Part shown: piece by piece, positions 62,418 through 64,000 of the stretch
Position numbering within the stretch: the first letter of the stretch is position 1
Layout: the number at the start of each line of letters is the position of its first letter
Assembly (NCBI GenBank): GCA_027487555.1
Contig: JAIYDI010000047.1
Location: 62,001-126,000, forward strand
DNA: 64,000 bases
From: Hyphomicrobiales bacterium
GTDB lineage: Bacteria; Pseudomonadota; Alphaproteobacteria; Rhizobiales; Devosiaceae
Direction: 5' to 3'
Program-made: the position numbers and the translations under genes
Notes under the pieces: generated by a model
The model's database searches: none
What the model saw: only the letters and a program-made list of their open reading frames with translations
What the model was told of the DNA's origin: nothing

Positions 62418-63903
62418 CGAGCAACTCCACATGTGTCGGCATGGACTGGGTGATGGCGGTATTCTGACGCTTCAGGTCGACGAAGTACCGGTCGAGTTCA
62501 GCTGGAGGAGCGAGCGCGGTGCGCGGGTGGGCGCGGCGCGGGTGGCGGCCAGCCCCCGCAAGGATGAAGTAATAATTGGTATCGGCGAAAACCGAACCGT
62601 CGATCGGCTCGATCTGGCCAAACTCGTCGTAGAGCGCCAGCATATTCTCGAAGCTGCTCGGCAGCGGTACGGACCGGGCGTCGCGCCAGAAGGGCTCAGT
62701 GCGACGATTGAGGTAGTAGTGGAGGATGACGAAATCGCGGATCTCATCCCACAGCCGCGTCATGCGCCTGTTGTAGGCTGCGCGCAACGCGGGCAGCGTG
62801 TTGGCGGTGGGCAGATATTCGAACAGCAGTTCAACGCCGCGCAGAGTGGCATGCAGCCCAGTGGATTCGATCGGCTCGACGAAACCGCCGCTGAGTCCGA
62901 TCGCGATGCAGTTCTTGTTCCAGAACTGCGTGCGGTGGCCGATGCGCATCTTCAGCAGTCGCGGATCTGCGGTGCGCCGGCGCTTCAGTCCGGCCTGGGC
63001 GACAAGCGTTTCCGTCGCCGTGTCGTCGTCGACATGGGCGCTCGAGTAGACATAGCCCATGCCGGTGCGCGAGCTAAGCGCGATCTGCCACACCCAGCCC
63101 GCATCCGGCATGGCGGTGGCGTGGGTATAGGGCGGCACGTCGTCGGAGCGCGTCACCGGCATGGCGACTGCACGATCGTTGAGCAACTGATGGTTCCAGT
63201 CGATCCACGGGTCTTTCATCTCGCGCTCGGCCAGCACGCCCCTAAACCCGGTGCAGTCGATGTAGAGGTCGGCGGTCAACCGCCGACCTCCGCCAATATC
63301 GACGGCCGCGATCGAACCGTCGGGCGCCATTTCGACATTGGCGACGAGGCCGAACAGGTGCGTCACCCCCTCGCCGGTGGCAATTTCGCGCAGGTAGAGC
63401 GCCAGCGCCCCGGCATCGAGATGGTAGGCGTACGTACCCTGCTCAATGATCGGGGACGAACGATCAAGCGGACGTGGGGCCCGGTGTGCCGCCGCAAGGT
63501 GCTGCTGCACCGCCAGTTCAGCATAAGGCCCGACGTCGAGACCAGCCTGCTTTCTGGCCAACCAGTAGTGGAAAGCATCGTTGCCACCCAGCCGCTGACC
63601 TGCCACGCCGAAGGGGTGCCAGTACTCGTGACCCGGCTCGATCCAGTTGGTGAAGCGGATCGCAAGCTTGTAGCTGGCTGAGACACGGCGCATGAACTCG
63701 CCCTCGTCGAGCCCGATGGCGCGCACGAAGCGGACCATCGACGGAATGGTCGCCTCCCCCACCCCGATGGTGTCGATATCGGGGCTTTCGACCAGCGTGA
63801 TCTTCACCCTCTGCCGCCTCAGCATGCGGGCAAGGTAGGTGGCGGTGATCCAGCCGGCCGAGCCGCCGCCGACAATGACGATCGATCCGATGGGTTCACT
63901 CAT
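62392..63903 (-). CDS. Flavin-dependent tryptophan-halogenase-like protein
   Basis: FAD enzyme of 503 residues. Nucleotide-binding IVIVGGGSAGWITATYLAR at residues 8-26, GVGEATIPSMVRF, the probable catalytic Lys in SASYKLAIRFTNW (about residue 78), AGWVWQIALSSRTG in the position of the W-x-W-x-I halogenase motif, and GGFVEPIESTGLHAT. These match the Trp-halogenase family, which chlorinates or brominates indole rings, with reduced flavin from a partner reductase; some relatives only hydroxylate. The start overlaps the previous stop (ATGA). No flavin reductase gene is visible within the window, though it may lie beyond it. It is the most confidently named enzyme of this operon. Confidence 0.9.
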   Translation of the reverse strand: MSEPIGSIVIVGGGSAGWITATYLARMLRRQRVKITLVESPDIDTIGVGEATIPSMVRFVRAIGLDEGEFMRRVSASYKLAIRFTNWIEPGHEYWHPFGVAGQRLGGNDAFHYWLARKQAGLDVGPYAELAVQQHLAAAHRAPRPLDRSSPIIEQGTYAYHLDAGALALYLREIATGEGVTHLFGLVANVEMAPDGSIAAVDIGGGRRLTADLYIDCTGFRGVLAEREMKDPWIDWNHQLLNDRAVAMPVTRSDDVPPYTHATAMPDAGWVWQIALSSRTGMGYVYSSAHVDDDTATETLVAQAGLKRRRTADPRLLKMRIGHRTQFWNKNCIAIGLSGGFVEPIESTGLHATLRGVELLFEYLPTANTLPALRAAYNRRMTRLWDEIRDFVILHYYLNRRTEPFWRDARSVPLPSSFENMLALYDEFGQIEPIDGSVFADTNYYFILAGAGRHPRRAHPRTALAPPAELDRYFVDLKRQNTAITQSMPTHVELLDAIHAPQP

Positions 63904-64000
63904 GGCTTCGCCGTCCTTGCGGCGCAGGGGACCAGGAAGGCGACAGCCTGCGCGATGATGTTCTCGAGTTCCGCTCCGGCCGGACAGATGACGAGGTCGG
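63900..64000 (-). CDS. C-terminal end of an unidentified gene (cut by right edge)
   Basis: A leftward open frame enters from the right edge and ends at TGA 63900-63902, overlapping the halogenase ATG. The visible 32 residues include DLVICPAGAELENIIAQAV. Too short to name, but the overlap indicates it is the upstream member of the halogenase operon. Confidence 0.6.
   Translation of the reverse strand, partial: DLVICPAGAELENIIAQAVAFLVPCAARTAKP

Overview
The window is GC-rich, densely packed DNA from an alphaproteobacterium. The order Hyphomicrobiales (rhizobia and relatives, possibly Devosiaceae) is the best guess. Clues are a dispersed intergenic element resembling the rhizobial repeat ending in CCTGGAA(A/G)(T/C)GCT(C/T)TAG, an IalB-family protein, a tiny Lys-rich protein with the SGNREVKKPK signature, and a FixJ-type output domain. 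The genus cannot be fixed from the sequence alone. I found no tRNA, rRNA, CRISPR array or insertion sequence.

1-12.6 kb: a LacI-type regulator sits beside a ribose-type ABC transporter (binding protein and partial ATPase). Two divergent catabolic operons follow: hyuA-hyuB leftwards, and rightwards an aconitase-type hydro-lyase (LeuC/LeuD-like), an isochorismatase-fold amidase, an isocitrate lyase/PEP mutase-family lyase and a 3-hydroxyacyl-CoA-dehydrogenase-like enzyme. Near-identical palindromes (TGAATGCGTATTCA type) lie at both divergent promoters and once inside the leuC-like gene, tying the set into one probable LacI regulon. Together the enzymes could open a cyclic imide or hydantoin, deamidate it, hydrate the unsaturated diacid and cleave the product.

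12.7-19.2 kb: a FadR-type GntR regulator diverges from a sugar-type ABC transporter operon ending in an enolase-superfamily dehydratase. 19.3-24.3 kb: a tandem HD/HD-GYP protein, then the RNA-repair pair rtcB and rtcR with a sigma-54 promoter and a strikingly structured rtcB leader. 24.3-27.2 kb is an eroded patch around a 5-formyltetrahydrofolate cyclo-ligase and an IalB-like protein. 27.5-33.3 kb encodes a giant autotransporter.

33.5-54.9 kb looks like a stress or low-oxygen island. It has a 1499-residue CheB-CheR-PAS-kinase-receiver-receiver-LuxR fusion; small genes, a transglutaminase-like protein and a manA-glycosyltransferase-GH130 operon; a dps-receiver-arcD-arcA-arcB-arcC operon for arginine fermentation; and a MacAB-like efflux operon. 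Three near-identical GAGTAG(T/A)TTCCG boxes, resembling FixJ sites, precede the small gene next to the kinase, the dps-arc operon and the efflux operon. A circuit driven by the giant hybrid kinase is plausible.

55.1-57.6 kb has a lower-GC glycosidase-like gene and an outer-membrane protein. 57.8-64 kb is a translationally coupled leftward operon: an unknown gene cut by the edge, a flavin-dependent tryptophan-halogenase-like enzyme, two unrecognised proteins, a radical SAM enzyme and a short SecA-like ATPase. This is the strongest candidate for an undescribed modification-and-export system.
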